From assembly GCA_030149365.1 (NCBI GenBank), contig JASBRP010000018.1:1-64000 (forward strand): a stretch of DNA of 64,000 nucleotides, given 5' to 3'. Source of the DNA: Solimonas sp. (GTDB taxonomy: Bacteria > Pseudomonadota > Gammaproteobacteria > Nevskiales > Nevskiaceae). This document shows positions 1 to 7,356 of the stretch, piece by piece. Position numbers and translations under genes: made by a program. Below the pieces are notes generated by a model, which did no database searches, was not told the DNA's origin, and saw only the letters and a list, made by a program, of their open reading frames with translations. Position 1 is the first letter of the stretch. Each line of letters opens with the position of its first letter.

Positions 1-69
1 CCCCCGTCCCCCCCCCACAGGCCCCCCCCCCCCCCCCGCGGGGGGGCGGGGGGGGGGGGGGGGGCCCGG
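1..69. other. Homopolymer-rich low-complexity edge
   Basis: The first 69 bases are almost only runs of C followed by runs of G. Nothing else in the window resembles this. Such a C-run/G-run block at a sequence end is typical of a poor contig end or a foldback artefact, so I would not assign it biology. Confidence 0.7.
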
Positions 70-98
70 GCCGCAGGCACCTGCGAGCCGGCAAGCCG

Positions 99-150
99 TT
101 GCCCCTCATCCGGCGCTACGCGCCACCTTCTCCCCGCGCGCGGGGAGAAG
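99..150. repeat. Dispersed palindromic repeat
   Basis: A perfect 24-bp palindrome (127-150; half-site CTTCTCCCCGCG) is preceded by a CCTCATCCGGCGC-type segment. This order matches a class of intergenic repeat common in proteobacterial genomes, in which a CCTCATCC box is followed by a CTTCTCCC...GGGAGAAG stem. It lies just downstream of the leftward TetR gene but has no T-run, so it is not a clear terminator. Confidence 0.55.
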
Positions 151-195
151 CAACCTCGCCGTCACCCCGATCACGCCCATCTGCTTGGGCCGATG

Positions 196-819
196 TCACC
201 GTAATCCCGCCGCGCGATCGCGCAGCCCGCCTTCCGCACAGTAGGACACCATGTCGGCCAGGCCGTCGGCCAACTCCTCGAAGCTCATCGGCGGCGTCGG
301 GTCGGCCAGGTGGCGGATCACCGTAAACGTGCCGCCGTGGATGTGGATGTAGCCCATGGTCGCCAGGTTCGGCACCTGCATGTACTGCGGGTGGCGCATC
401 ACGTACTGCATCAGCAGTTCGGTCAGCACCTTGCGCAGCGGCTCCAGCGGGTTGCGCTGCGCCAGGTGCGGCGCATAGCGCACGCACATCAGGTAGCGGC
501 CGTCGTTCTCCATCAGCAGCTCGCGCAGTTTCAGCAGCAGCGTGCGCACCGCGTCGCGGATCGAAAGCCGAACAAGTTCCGCAATCAGCGGCTGGATGGT
601 GCTGACTGCGTCCTGCACCAGACGCTCGAAGATCGCGTCGTAGACCTGCTCGCGGTTCTCGAAATACTCGTAGAGCGAACCCACGCCGATGCCCGCCACA
701 TCCGCGATCTTGCGGGTGGTGACGCCCTTGGGACCCTGCGTGGCCAGCACGATCATCGCTGCCTCCACGATGCTCGCCACCGTGGCCTTGGCCCGTTGCT
801 GCTGGGGTTTGCGCGGCAT
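196..819 (-). CDS. TetR/AcrR family transcriptional regulator
   Basis: A 207-residue protein with the normal TetR length. The N-terminal DNA-binding domain spans about residues 10-60: VTTRKIADVAG then SLYEYFENREQV is the standard helix-turn-helix and following helix 4. The rest is a helical ligand-binding domain that I cannot assign to a ligand. I chose the ATG at 819 (MPRKPQQQ) because upstream in-frame sequence is antisense to the next gene. The gene is divergent from the SDR operon at 913, so it probably represses that operon and itself from the 93-bp gap. A small palindrome GCTGCA-T-TGCAGC at 879-891 is a possible operator. Family call is firm; target is inferred. Confidence 0.9.
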   Translation of the reverse strand: MPRKPQQQRAKATVASIVEAAMIVLATQGPKGVTTRKIADVAGIGVGSLYEYFENREQVYDAIFERLVQDAVSTIQPLIAELVRLSIRDAVRTLLLKLRELLMENDGRYLMCVRYAPHLAQRNPLEPLRKVLTELLMQYVMRHPQYMQVPNLATMGYIHIHGGTFTVIRHLADPTPPMSFEELADGLADMVSYCAEGGLRDRAAGLR

Positions 820-912
820 GGAAATCTTCCGAGTTGAATCCGAACAAGTGTCGGGAATACCGTGTCTCTCGTCAATTCGCTGCATTGCAGCCAGCAGAAT
901 CCGGGAGACAGC

Positions 913-1734
913 ATGTCCAGCAACAAGAGAAGCCGGCAGGCCAAGGCGGTGGTAACCGGGGCCGGCAGCGGCATCGGTCGCGCCTTTGCCCTGGAGATCG
1001 CCGCGCGCGGCGGCCAGGTGGTCTGTGCCGACATCCGCGCCGAGCTCGCCGAGGAGACCGTGCGCCTGATCGGCCGCCTCGGCGGCGCCCACGCCCTGGC
1101 CTGCGACGTCAGCCGCCTGGCCGACATGGAAACCCTGGCCGACGAGGCCGAGCGCCTGCTCGGCGCGCCGGTGGACCTGGTGGTCAACAACGCCGGCGTC
1201 GGCATCGGCGGCAAGCCGGTGGGCGAGATCGGCATCGAGGACTGGCAGTGGACCATGGGGGTCAACCTCTGGGGCGTGATCCACGGCTGCCATGTCTTCG
1301 CGCCGCGCCTGCGCCGCCTCGGCCACGGCGGCATCATCAATGTCGCCTCCGCCGCCAGCTTCGCCGCCGCGCCGCTGATGGGACCCTACAACGTCACCAA
1401 GGCCGGCGTGCTGGCCCTGTCCGAGACCCTGGCGGCCGAACTCGACGGCAGCGGCATCGCCGTGACCGCGCTCTGCCCCACCTTCGTCAAGACCAACATC
1501 GTGCGCGACGGCCGCATCGCCGACGGCTCCTCGCGCTTCGCCAGCACACTGATGCGCTGGACCGGCGTCTCCGCCGACGGCGTCGCCCGCAAGACCCTCA
1601 ACGCCCTGGACCGCGGCGAGCTCTACGTGCTGCCGCAGCTCGACGCGCGCCTGGTCTGGCGCAGCAAACGCCTGGCCCCCGTCACCTACCAGCGTGGCGC
1701 GGCCCTGATCGGCCGACTGATGAAGCGCGCCTGA
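913..1734 (+). CDS. SDR family NAD(P)-dependent oxidoreductase
   Basis: A 273-residue classical short-chain dehydrogenase/reductase. The cofactor motif TGAGSGIG lies near residue 15, NNAG near residue 79, and the catalytic YNVTK follows a Ser-rich strand near residue 160. The start is the ATG at 913, which has GGGAGA a few bases upstream. It is first in an operon with the ferritin-like gene (23 bp gap) and then the monooxygenase at 2842. Known family chemistry is alcohol/ketone interconversion; combined with a Baeyer-Villiger type enzyme it could supply or consume a ketone. The substrate is not visible from sequence. Confidence 0.9.
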   Translation: MSSNKRSRQAKAVVTGAGSGIGRAFALEIAARGGQVVCADIRAELAEETVRLIGRLGGAHALACDVSRLADMETLADEAERLLGAPVDLVVNNAGVGIGGKPVGEIGIEDWQWTMGVNLWGVIHGCHVFAPRLRRLGHGGIINVASAASFAAAPLMGPYNVTKAGVLALSETLAAELDGSGIAVTALCPTFVKTNIVRDGRIADGSSRFASTLMRWTGVSADGVARKTLNALDRGELYVLPQLDARLVWRSKRLAPVTYQRGAALIGRLMKRA

Positions 1735-1757
1735 GCACCACCGACAAGGAACACCCC

Positions 1758-2684
1758 ATGCAACTCGACCTCGACAGGATGCGCGACAAGATCAAGGCCT
1801 CGCAGTGGGCCCTGGCCGACATCGACTGGGACGCCCCCGGCCGCGAACTCGTCACCAACGACCCCGATCTCTATCCCAAGCTCAAGGCCTTCATGGCCGA
1901 CCTGATGTGGATCGAGCATGTCGGCGCGCGCGGCTTCGCCGCCATGGCCAAGAAGACGCCCAACGACACGCTGCGCGAGATCTATACCTACTTCCACGCC
2001 GAGGAGCAGCGCCACGCCAACGCCGAGATGGCGCTGATGCAGCGCTGGGGCATGCTCGACGGCGAAGGCCTGCCGGAACCCAACATCAACATCCGCCTGG
2101 TGGTGGAATGGCTCGACGCCTACGCCGACGACATGCCCCTGTCGGTGCTGGGCTCGGTGATCCCGATGCTGGAGATCGCGCTCGACGGCGCCCTGTGCAA
2201 GTTCCTGCTGGAGACGGTGAAGGACCCGGTGTGCCACGCCGCCTTCGAGAAGATCAACGCCGACGAAGCGCGCCACCTCGGCGTCGACTTCCACGTGCTG
2301 GAGATGCTCGGCCACAGCCCGGTCTACCGACAGACCCTGCAGATGGCCGGCAAGCTGATCGACCCACGCCTGCTGATCGGCATCCTCGCCTACCTGCCGC
2401 TGCTCAACCGCATGCGCGACAACCTGGTGGAGCTGGGCCTGAAGGAAGAACGCCTCTACGAAGCCATCCGCAAGTATCGGCGCGTCGGCGGCACGCCGGG
2501 CGGCCTGCGCAACCCCTGGTTCCAGCTGATCAGCCGCCACGGCGGATGGATGGTCAACCGCCGCAACCGCCTCTATCACGTCCCCGTGGATGCCCTGGTG
2601 CGCCTCACCGGCCGCATCCCGCCACGCCTGCTGCCGCAGGTGCCCAGCTGGGTGCATGAGCTGACCTGGAAGCCGACGGCCTAA
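1758..2684 (+). CDS. Ferritin-like di-iron domain protein
   Basis: A 308-residue, mostly helical soluble protein. It has the two-histidine carboxylate-bridged di-iron pattern: HAEEQRHA near residue 80 and DEARHLGVD near residue 175, with further Glu residues between (ExxxALDG region). The family includes oxygenases and oxidases (AurF-like and ferritin-like groups), so an oxygenase role is plausible but not shown. The ATG at 1758 follows AAGGA closely. It sits between the SDR and the monooxygenase in one operon, which suggests a part in the same oxidative pathway. The C-terminal 80 residues are basic and not assigned. Confidence 0.75.
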   Translation: MQLDLDRMRDKIKASQWALADIDWDAPGRELVTNDPDLYPKLKAFMADLMWIEHVGARGFAAMAKKTPNDTLREIYTYFHAEEQRHANAEMALMQRWGMLDGEGLPEPNINIRLVVEWLDAYADDMPLSVLGSVIPMLEIALDGALCKFLLETVKDPVCHAAFEKINADEARHLGVDFHVLEMLGHSPVYRQTLQMAGKLIDPRLLIGILAYLPLLNRMRDNLVELGLKEERLYEAIRKYRRVGGTPGGLRNPWFQLISRHGGWMVNRRNRLYHVPVDALVRLTGRIPPRLLPQVPSWVHELTWKPTA

Positions 2685-2689
2685 GCCGC

Positions 2690-2830
2690 CTCACTCCCCT
2701 CGCCCGCTTGCGGGAGAGGGGCTGGGGGAGAGGGGCTGTGAATCCTGCAAGCGTCACAGCCCCTCTCTCGGCAACTGCTCCATGCGTTGCCCTACCTCGG
2801 GCATCCTCTCCCGCCAGCGTGAGAGGGAAC
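2690..2830. repeat. Composite intergenic repeat
   Basis: The gap holds a CCCGC/GCGGG stem flanked by CCCCTC/GAGGGG near 2697-2718, then a 40-bp segment at 2767-2806 (starting CTCGGCAACTGCTCC) that recurs exactly at 28946-28985 and in degenerate inverted form near 29112-29150. The element is a dispersed intergenic repeat. GAGAGGGA at its right edge may serve as the ribosome site of the next gene. Confidence 0.75.
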
Positions 2831-2841
2831 AGAAAAACCCA

Positions 2842-4362
2842 ATGAATCCCACCATGACCACTTCCCCCCAGGCACGTCGCAACGCGCGGCCGCAGGACCC
2901 CTCCGTCCTGCACACCTACGAAACCCTGATCGTCGGCGCCGGCTTCGCCGGGCTGGGCAGCGCCATCCGCCTGCGCCAGGCCGGCATCCGCGACATCGTC
3001 ATCCTGGAGCGCGGCCACGCCGTCGGCGGCACCTGGCGCGATAACCAGTACCCCGGCGCCGCCTGCGACATCCCCTCCAACCTCTACTCCTACAGCTTCG
3101 CCCAGAACCCGGACTGGTCGCGTGCCTACTCCGGCAGCCGCGAGATCCTGTCCTACGTCGAGGGCCTGGTGCGGCAGTACGAGCTGGCACCGCTGATCCG
3201 CTTCGGCCAGGACGTCATCGAGCTGAGCTTCGACAAGGCCTCGCGCCGCTGGTTGGCCAAGACCGCCGCCGGGCAGACCTACGGCGCCCGTACCGTGGTG
3301 ATGGCGCAGGGCCCATTGTCCAACGCCAGCTTTCCGGACATGCCGGGCATCGGCAGCTACCAGGGCCACAAGATCCACAGCGCGCGCTGGGATCACGGCT
3401 ACGACTTCGCCGGCAAGCGCGTCGCCGTGATCGGCACCGGTGCCAGCGCCATCCAGATCATCCCGGAGCTGGTAAAGCAGGCCGGCTTCGTCAAGGTGTT
3501 CCAGCGCACGCCGGGCTGGGTGCTGCCGCGTCCGGACTACGGCACGCCCAACTGGATGCGCGCCCTGTTCCGCCGCGCGCCCGCCGCGCAAGCGGCCCTG
3601 CGCCAGGCCCTCTATGCCGCGCACGAATCCATGGCCACCGGCCTGATCTGGCGCACGCCCGCCAGCCGCATGCTGGAGCAGGTGGCCAGCCTGCACCTGC
3701 GCTCGCAGGTGCCCGACACCTGGATGCGCCGCCAGCTGACCCCGGACTACCGCATCGGCTGCAAGCGCGTGCTGGTGTCCAACGACTACTACCCGGCGCT
3801 ACGGCAGCCCAACGCCAAGCTCATCACCTGGCCCATCGCCACGCTGAGCCCCCGGGGCATCCGCACCGTCGAAGGGGTGGAGCACCAGGCCGACTGCATC
3901 GTCTTCGCCACCGGCTTCGACGTCAGCAAGACCGGCACGCCCTTCCCCATCCATGGCCTGGGCGGGCGCCTGCTGTCGGAGGACTGGCAGCGCGGCGCGC
4001 AGGCCTACCGCAGCGTCAGCGTCGCCGGCTATCCCAACCTGTTCTTCACCTTCGGCCCCAACTCCGGCCCCGGGCACAACTCCGCACTGGTCTACATGGA
4101 GTCGCAGATCGACTACATCGTGCAGGGCGTGCGCCTGGTGATCGAGCAGGACCTCAAGTGGCTCGACGTGCAGGAAGGCGCGCAGCAGCGCTACAACGCC
4201 GCGATCCAGCGCCGTCTCGCCGGCACCAACTGGAACTCCGGCTGCAAGAGCTGGTACCTGACCGAGGACGGCTTCAACGGCAGCATGTACCCCGGCTTCG
4301 CCACGCAGTACCGGCTGCAGATGCACCGCCTGCCGCAGGGCGACTACAGCCTGGTGCGCTGA
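2842..4362 (+). CDS. Flavin monooxygenase, Baeyer-Villiger type
   Basis: A 506-residue class B flavoprotein. The FAD Rossmann motif GAGFAGLG is at residues 32-39, GGTWRDNQYPGAACD follows, the Baeyer-Villiger fingerprint-like segment YQGHKIHSARWD is at 173-184, and a second dinucleotide fold (GTGASA) is near residue 200. Such enzymes use NADPH and O2 to turn ketones into esters or lactones, or to hydroxylate. First residue of the fingerprint is Tyr rather than Phe. The ATG at 2842 is 13 bases after GAGAGGGA; an ATG at 2854 is an alternative. It ends the SDR/di-iron operon. A second, divergent paralogue lies at 44866-46371. Confidence 0.88.
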   Translation: MNPTMTTSPQARRNARPQDPSVLHTYETLIVGAGFAGLGSAIRLRQAGIRDIVILERGHAVGGTWRDNQYPGAACDIPSNLYSYSFAQNPDWSRAYSGSREILSYVEGLVRQYELAPLIRFGQDVIELSFDKASRRWLAKTAAGQTYGARTVVMAQGPLSNASFPDMPGIGSYQGHKIHSARWDHGYDFAGKRVAVIGTGASAIQIIPELVKQAGFVKVFQRTPGWVLPRPDYGTPNWMRALFRRAPAAQAALRQALYAAHESMATGLIWRTPASRMLEQVASLHLRSQVPDTWMRRQLTPDYRIGCKRVLVSNDYYPALRQPNAKLITWPIATLSPRGIRTVEGVEHQADCIVFATGFDVSKTGTPFPIHGLGGRLLSEDWQRGAQAYRSVSVAGYPNLFFTFGPNSGPGHNSALVYMESQIDYIVQGVRLVIEQDLKWLDVQEGAQQRYNAAIQRRLAGTNWNSGCKSWYLTEDGFNGSMYPGFATQYRLQMHRLPQGDYSLVR

Positions 4363-4380
4363 GCAGGCAGGCCAAAAAAT

Positions 4381-4409
4381 GCCGCTCACCCTATCGAAGG
4401 GTGAGCGGC
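4381..4409. terminator. Hairpin between convergent genes
   Basis: An 11-bp perfect stem (GCCGCTCACCC ... GGGTGAGCGGC) with a 7-base loop, preceded by a run of A. On the minus strand this gives a stem followed by U-rich sequence, but that strand is past the terC gene end, so it can terminate leftward transcription of terC and, less well, the rightward operon. The right arm and following bases resemble the repeat at 22362-22410, so the terminator is built from a dispersed repeat. Confidence 0.6.
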
Positions 4410-4445
4410 AACTTGTTGACTGCTGGCAGCAGGAAAGCCTGAGGC

Positions 4446-5471
4446 TTACTCGTGGTCCCCGCTCTTTTCCTTGCTGGCGAAGGGATAGGCGCCGCGCGGC
4501 TTCTGCGCCTCGCCCGCCTTCGGCGGAATCTTCAGCGACAGGACCATGGTGGTACCCAGGATCAGGGCGGTGCCGATCAGCGACCAGGCCACCGGGATCT
4601 TGTAGATGTCGATCAGCAGCATCTTGCTGCCGATGAACACCAGCACGATCGCCAGGCCGTAGGGCAGCAGGTGGAAGCGCTCGTGCATGCCCGCCAGCAG
4701 GAAGTACATCGCGCGCAAGCCCAGGATCGCGAAGACGTTGGAGGTCAGCACGATGAAGGGATCGGTGGTGATCGCGAAGATCGCCGGGATCGAGTCCACC
4801 GCGAACACGATATCCACGATACCGATCAGCAGCACCACCACCAGCAGCGGGGTGGCCAGCTTCACGCCGTCCTTGTAGGTGAAGAAGCGCTCGCCGTCAT
4901 AATCCGGCGCGATCTTCATGCGGCGACGCAGCCAGTTCAGCGCCGGGTTGTTGTCCAGGTCCGGCTCCTGCCCCGCGGCCCACCACATCTTGATGCCGGT
5001 GAACAGCAGGAAGGCGCCGAACACGTAGAGTATCCAATGGAACTGCGCGATCAGCCAGGCGCCCACCAGGATCAGCGCGCCGCGCAACACCAGCGCGCCG
5101 AGGATACCCAGCATCAGCACGCGCTTCTGGAACTCAGGCGGCACCGCGAAGTAGGTGAACAGCATCAGGAAGACGAAGATGTTGTCCACCGCCAGCGCCT
5201 TCTCGATCAGATAGCCGGTGATGAACTCCAGGGCCTTGTCGTTGGCCATGGCGCGCGCGGCGGCGTCCTCGCCCATGCCACCCAGGCCCCACCACAGCAG
5301 GCCCACGAACACGAAGCTGACGGCCACCCAGACCAGCGTCCAGATGCCGGCCTCCTTCATCGACACGCGATGCGCACCCTGCTGGCGCAGGGCGAAGAAG
5401 TCGATCAGCAGGGCAACGACGACGAAGGCCGCGAAGAGCGACCACAACAGGGGACTACCAACGGAAACCAT
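4446..5471 (-). CDS. TerC/Alx family integral membrane protein
   Basis: A 341-residue polytopic membrane protein with eight or nine hydrophobic segments, of the TerC family. Typical features are a conserved acidic segment AVDNIFVFL in an early helix and VDIVFAVDSIPAIFAIT in a later one, where Asp residues sit inside the membrane, and a charged loop WWAAGQEPDLDNNPALNWLRR. Members related to Alx and MeeF/MeeY export or handle Mn2+. The manganese-type riboswitch in its leader supports that role here. The start at 5471 has AAAGGT about 10 bases upstream. It is a single-gene unit. Confidence 0.92.
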   Translation of the reverse strand: MVSVGSPLLWSLFAAFVVVALLIDFFALRQQGAHRVSMKEAGIWTLVWVAVSFVFVGLLWWGLGGMGEDAAARAMANDKALEFITGYLIEKALAVDNIFVFLMLFTYFAVPPEFQKRVLMLGILGALVLRGALILVGAWLIAQFHWILYVFGAFLLFTGIKMWWAAGQEPDLDNNPALNWLRRRMKIAPDYDGERFFTYKDGVKLATPLLVVVLLIGIVDIVFAVDSIPAIFAITTDPFIVLTSNVFAILGLRAMYFLLAGMHERFHLLPYGLAIVLVFIGSKMLLIDIYKIPVAWSLIGTALILGTTMVLSLKIPPKAGEAQKPRGAYPFASKEKSGDHE

Positions 5472-5515
5472 GGCGACAAGACCTTTTTTGGACGGATTTC
5501 AGGTGTGGAGCCTGT

Positions 5516-5638
5516 TCCGGTCTTGTCGAGACACGCCGAAGGCGTGGACCGCAGTGCCGGGAGAGACGAGACCTCCGCCTTCCGTGCTGACGACACTGCA
5601 GGAGCGTTGTGACGCCCCGACTACTCCCCGTGAGAGGT
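5516..5638 (-). promoter_or_regulatory. yybP-ykoY (Mn2+) riboswitch, terC leader
   Basis: Read on the minus strand, the terC leader has GGGGAGTAG (5621-5629), a P2-like stem GGGGCGTCACAACGCTCC region, then TCGTCAGCACGG (CGTCA at 5588-5592), and further downstream CAAGACCGG near 5517-5525. GGGGAGUAG and CGUCA loops plus a 3' AAGACC strand are the hallmarks of the yybP-ykoY class, known to bind Mn2+ and to precede TerC/Alx and MntP genes. Gene context agrees. The exact 3' boundary and P1 pairing (CC-U...CGG with CCGG...AGG) are less certain. A CACGCC-GAA-GGCGTG hairpin at 5532-5546 lies inside it. Confidence 0.8.
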
Positions 5639-5644
5639 ATGCGA

Positions 5645-5673
5645 ATTACATCCTGAGCCTGCGCCGGCGTCAA
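5645..5673 (-). promoter_or_regulatory. Sigma70 promoter of terC riboswitch leader
   Basis: On the minus strand, TTGACG (5668-5673) and TGTAAT (5645-5650) are separated by exactly 17 bp. The predicted transcription start, about 7 bases on, falls at roughly 5638, which is where the riboswitch fold begins. This is one of the best sigma70 matches in the window. Confidence 0.75.
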
Positions 5674-5690
5674 TCAGACGCCACTCAAGA

Positions 5691-5910
5691 CACTGACATG
5701 AAAGATGTTTTATCCAAATCAAAGAGCCAACCCGTTCACACCGAGTCCTTCGACACACCGCGCCAAGGCGCGGCACTCAGGACCGACGGGGGCACTCTTG
5801 CGCATGACAAGCTGTCCCTTTCAAACAACACAAACCGCTCACACCGAGTAGCGCCGCGAAGAGGCGCATATCGAGGTGCGCCCCTGCACGCAGCGCACAC
5901 CCCCAACCCC
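5691..5910. other. Intergenic region, nothing recognised
   Basis: About 220 bp between the terC promoter and the end of the serine hydrolase gene. It contains two copies of a CACACCGAGT segment (5737 and 5841 area) and short GC palindromes, but no gene, terminator with U-run or known motif that I can support. Confidence 0.4.
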
Positions 5911-7158
5911 TCACCGCACCCGCGGACAGTTCCGGCTGATCGATCCCAGCACGCGTGCCACCGTCAGCAGGCTGTCCGGCGCCACCGTCTTGCCGGTGTT
6001 GAGCAGCGACACCGAGATGTCGCGGTCCGGGTCGGCCCAGCAGATGATGTTGAGGAAGCCCAGGTGGCCGAAGGCGTTCGGACAGTTGGCGCCGTAGAGA
6101 CCAAAGGGCTTCTCGCCCAGCACGAAGGCCGGCGAGAAGCGCACCGGCGCCAGCAGCGTACGGTCGATCTGGATCGGACCCGCCGGGCGCACCGCCTCGG
6201 CGATGGTCTGCGAGCGGAACACCCGCTTGCCCTCCCAGATGCCGCCATCGAGCAGCATCTGGTAGAAGCGGCCGGCGTCGTCGGCGGTGGCGTAGATGTT
6301 GGCCGCCGGCACCACGGACTCCATGAAGCGCTGGTCGTTGGTCAGCACCGCCACTTCGTCGAAATCCAGGTACAGCGCGCGGCGCGCCACGTAGGCCAGC
6401 GGCGCCGGCAGGTCCGGCCCGGTGAAGGCATTGAGCGCGGCCTTGCCCTGGTCTTCCGGCGCCAGGCCGTAGCGCAGGTACTTGCAGCCCAGCGGCTCGG
6501 CGATCTCGGTGCGCAGCAGCTCCTGCAGCGAGCGGCCGCTGACGCGCTGCGCCACGGCGCCGGCGATGTAGCCCGCGGTCACGGCATGGTAGGACTGCTG
6601 GCGGCCGTGCGCGGCGTTGGGCTTGGACGCGCAGAGCAGCTTCACGATCATGTCGAAGTCGTTGAGCAGCGTCGCATCGACATTCTTCAGCGGCACGTCC
6701 GGGATGCCGGCGCGGTGCGCCAGCAACTGGCGCAGCGTGGTGCTCTCCTTGCCGTTGTTGCCGTACTCCGGCAGGTAGTCGGCGACGCGGCCGTCGAGCT
6801 CGAGCTTGCCCTGCTCCGCCAGCTTGTGGATCAGCATCGCGCTGATCGCCTTGGACGCGGAGAACAGGCAGACCGGCGTCTGCGGCGTCAGCGCAAGCTT
6901 CTCGCCGCCCACGCCCGGCGCGGCACCGCGCGCATGGCCGATGGCGCGGTCCAGGATCACGCGCCCGCCGCGGCGCACCGTCAGCGACACGCCCGGGTGC
7001 AGGCCGCTGCGGTACATCGCTTCCACCGACGACCAGATGCGCTCGCTGGCATCGCGCTTGAGCCCCACGTCGAGCGGATTGGTCTCGGCGGCGGGATCGT
7101 AGGACGTGACGGTGGACAGGTCGCGCGGAACGGCGACTCGGTTCTGGCGGAAAAGCAT
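5911..7158 (-). CDS. Serine hydrolase, class C beta-lactamase fold (EstB-like)
   Basis: A 415-residue protein of the beta-lactamase/DD-peptidase/esterase superfamily. The nucleophile motif is SASK (in CLFSASKAIS, near residue 100) and the second catalytic Tyr is in SYHAVTAGYIAG, the YxAxT form typical of EstB-type esterases rather than true beta-lactamases (YxN). A late GHLGF segment occupies the third (KTG-like) box. No signal peptide is visible, so it is likely cytoplasmic and an esterase. The ATG at 7158 begins MLFRQNR. It is divergent from the kinase gene at 7357 with 198 bp between. Confidence 0.85.
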   Translation of the reverse strand: MLFRQNRVAVPRDLSTVTSYDPAAETNPLDVGLKRDASERIWSSVEAMYRSGLHPGVSLTVRRGGRVILDRAIGHARGAAPGVGGEKLALTPQTPVCLFSASKAISAMLIHKLAEQGKLELDGRVADYLPEYGNNGKESTTLRQLLAHRAGIPDVPLKNVDATLLNDFDMIVKLLCASKPNAAHGRQQSYHAVTAGYIAGAVAQRVSGRSLQELLRTEIAEPLGCKYLRYGLAPEDQGKAALNAFTGPDLPAPLAYVARRALYLDFDEVAVLTNDQRFMESVVPAANIYATADDAGRFYQMLLDGGIWEGKRVFRSQTIAEAVRPAGPIQIDRTLLAPVRFSPAFVLGEKPFGLYGANCPNAFGHLGFLNIICWADPDRDISVSLLNTGKTVAPDSLLTVARVLGSISRNCPRVR

Positions 7159-7356
7159 GAAAAAAGGGCCCCCGGCTCTTGGAATGGTGACCGGCCAGCG
7201 GACCGGATCAAAAAAGTCTGCAATAGCCCCCCGGGGGCCTGCCATGGCCGTAGCGACAGCCGCCCGGCCGCGGAACTTGCCGGCCCGGCGCCGATCCCAA
7301 GTGGACGGCCACCGCAGCCTGCGCGTACCGTCCGCAAAACCTCCGCAGCCCCCGAC

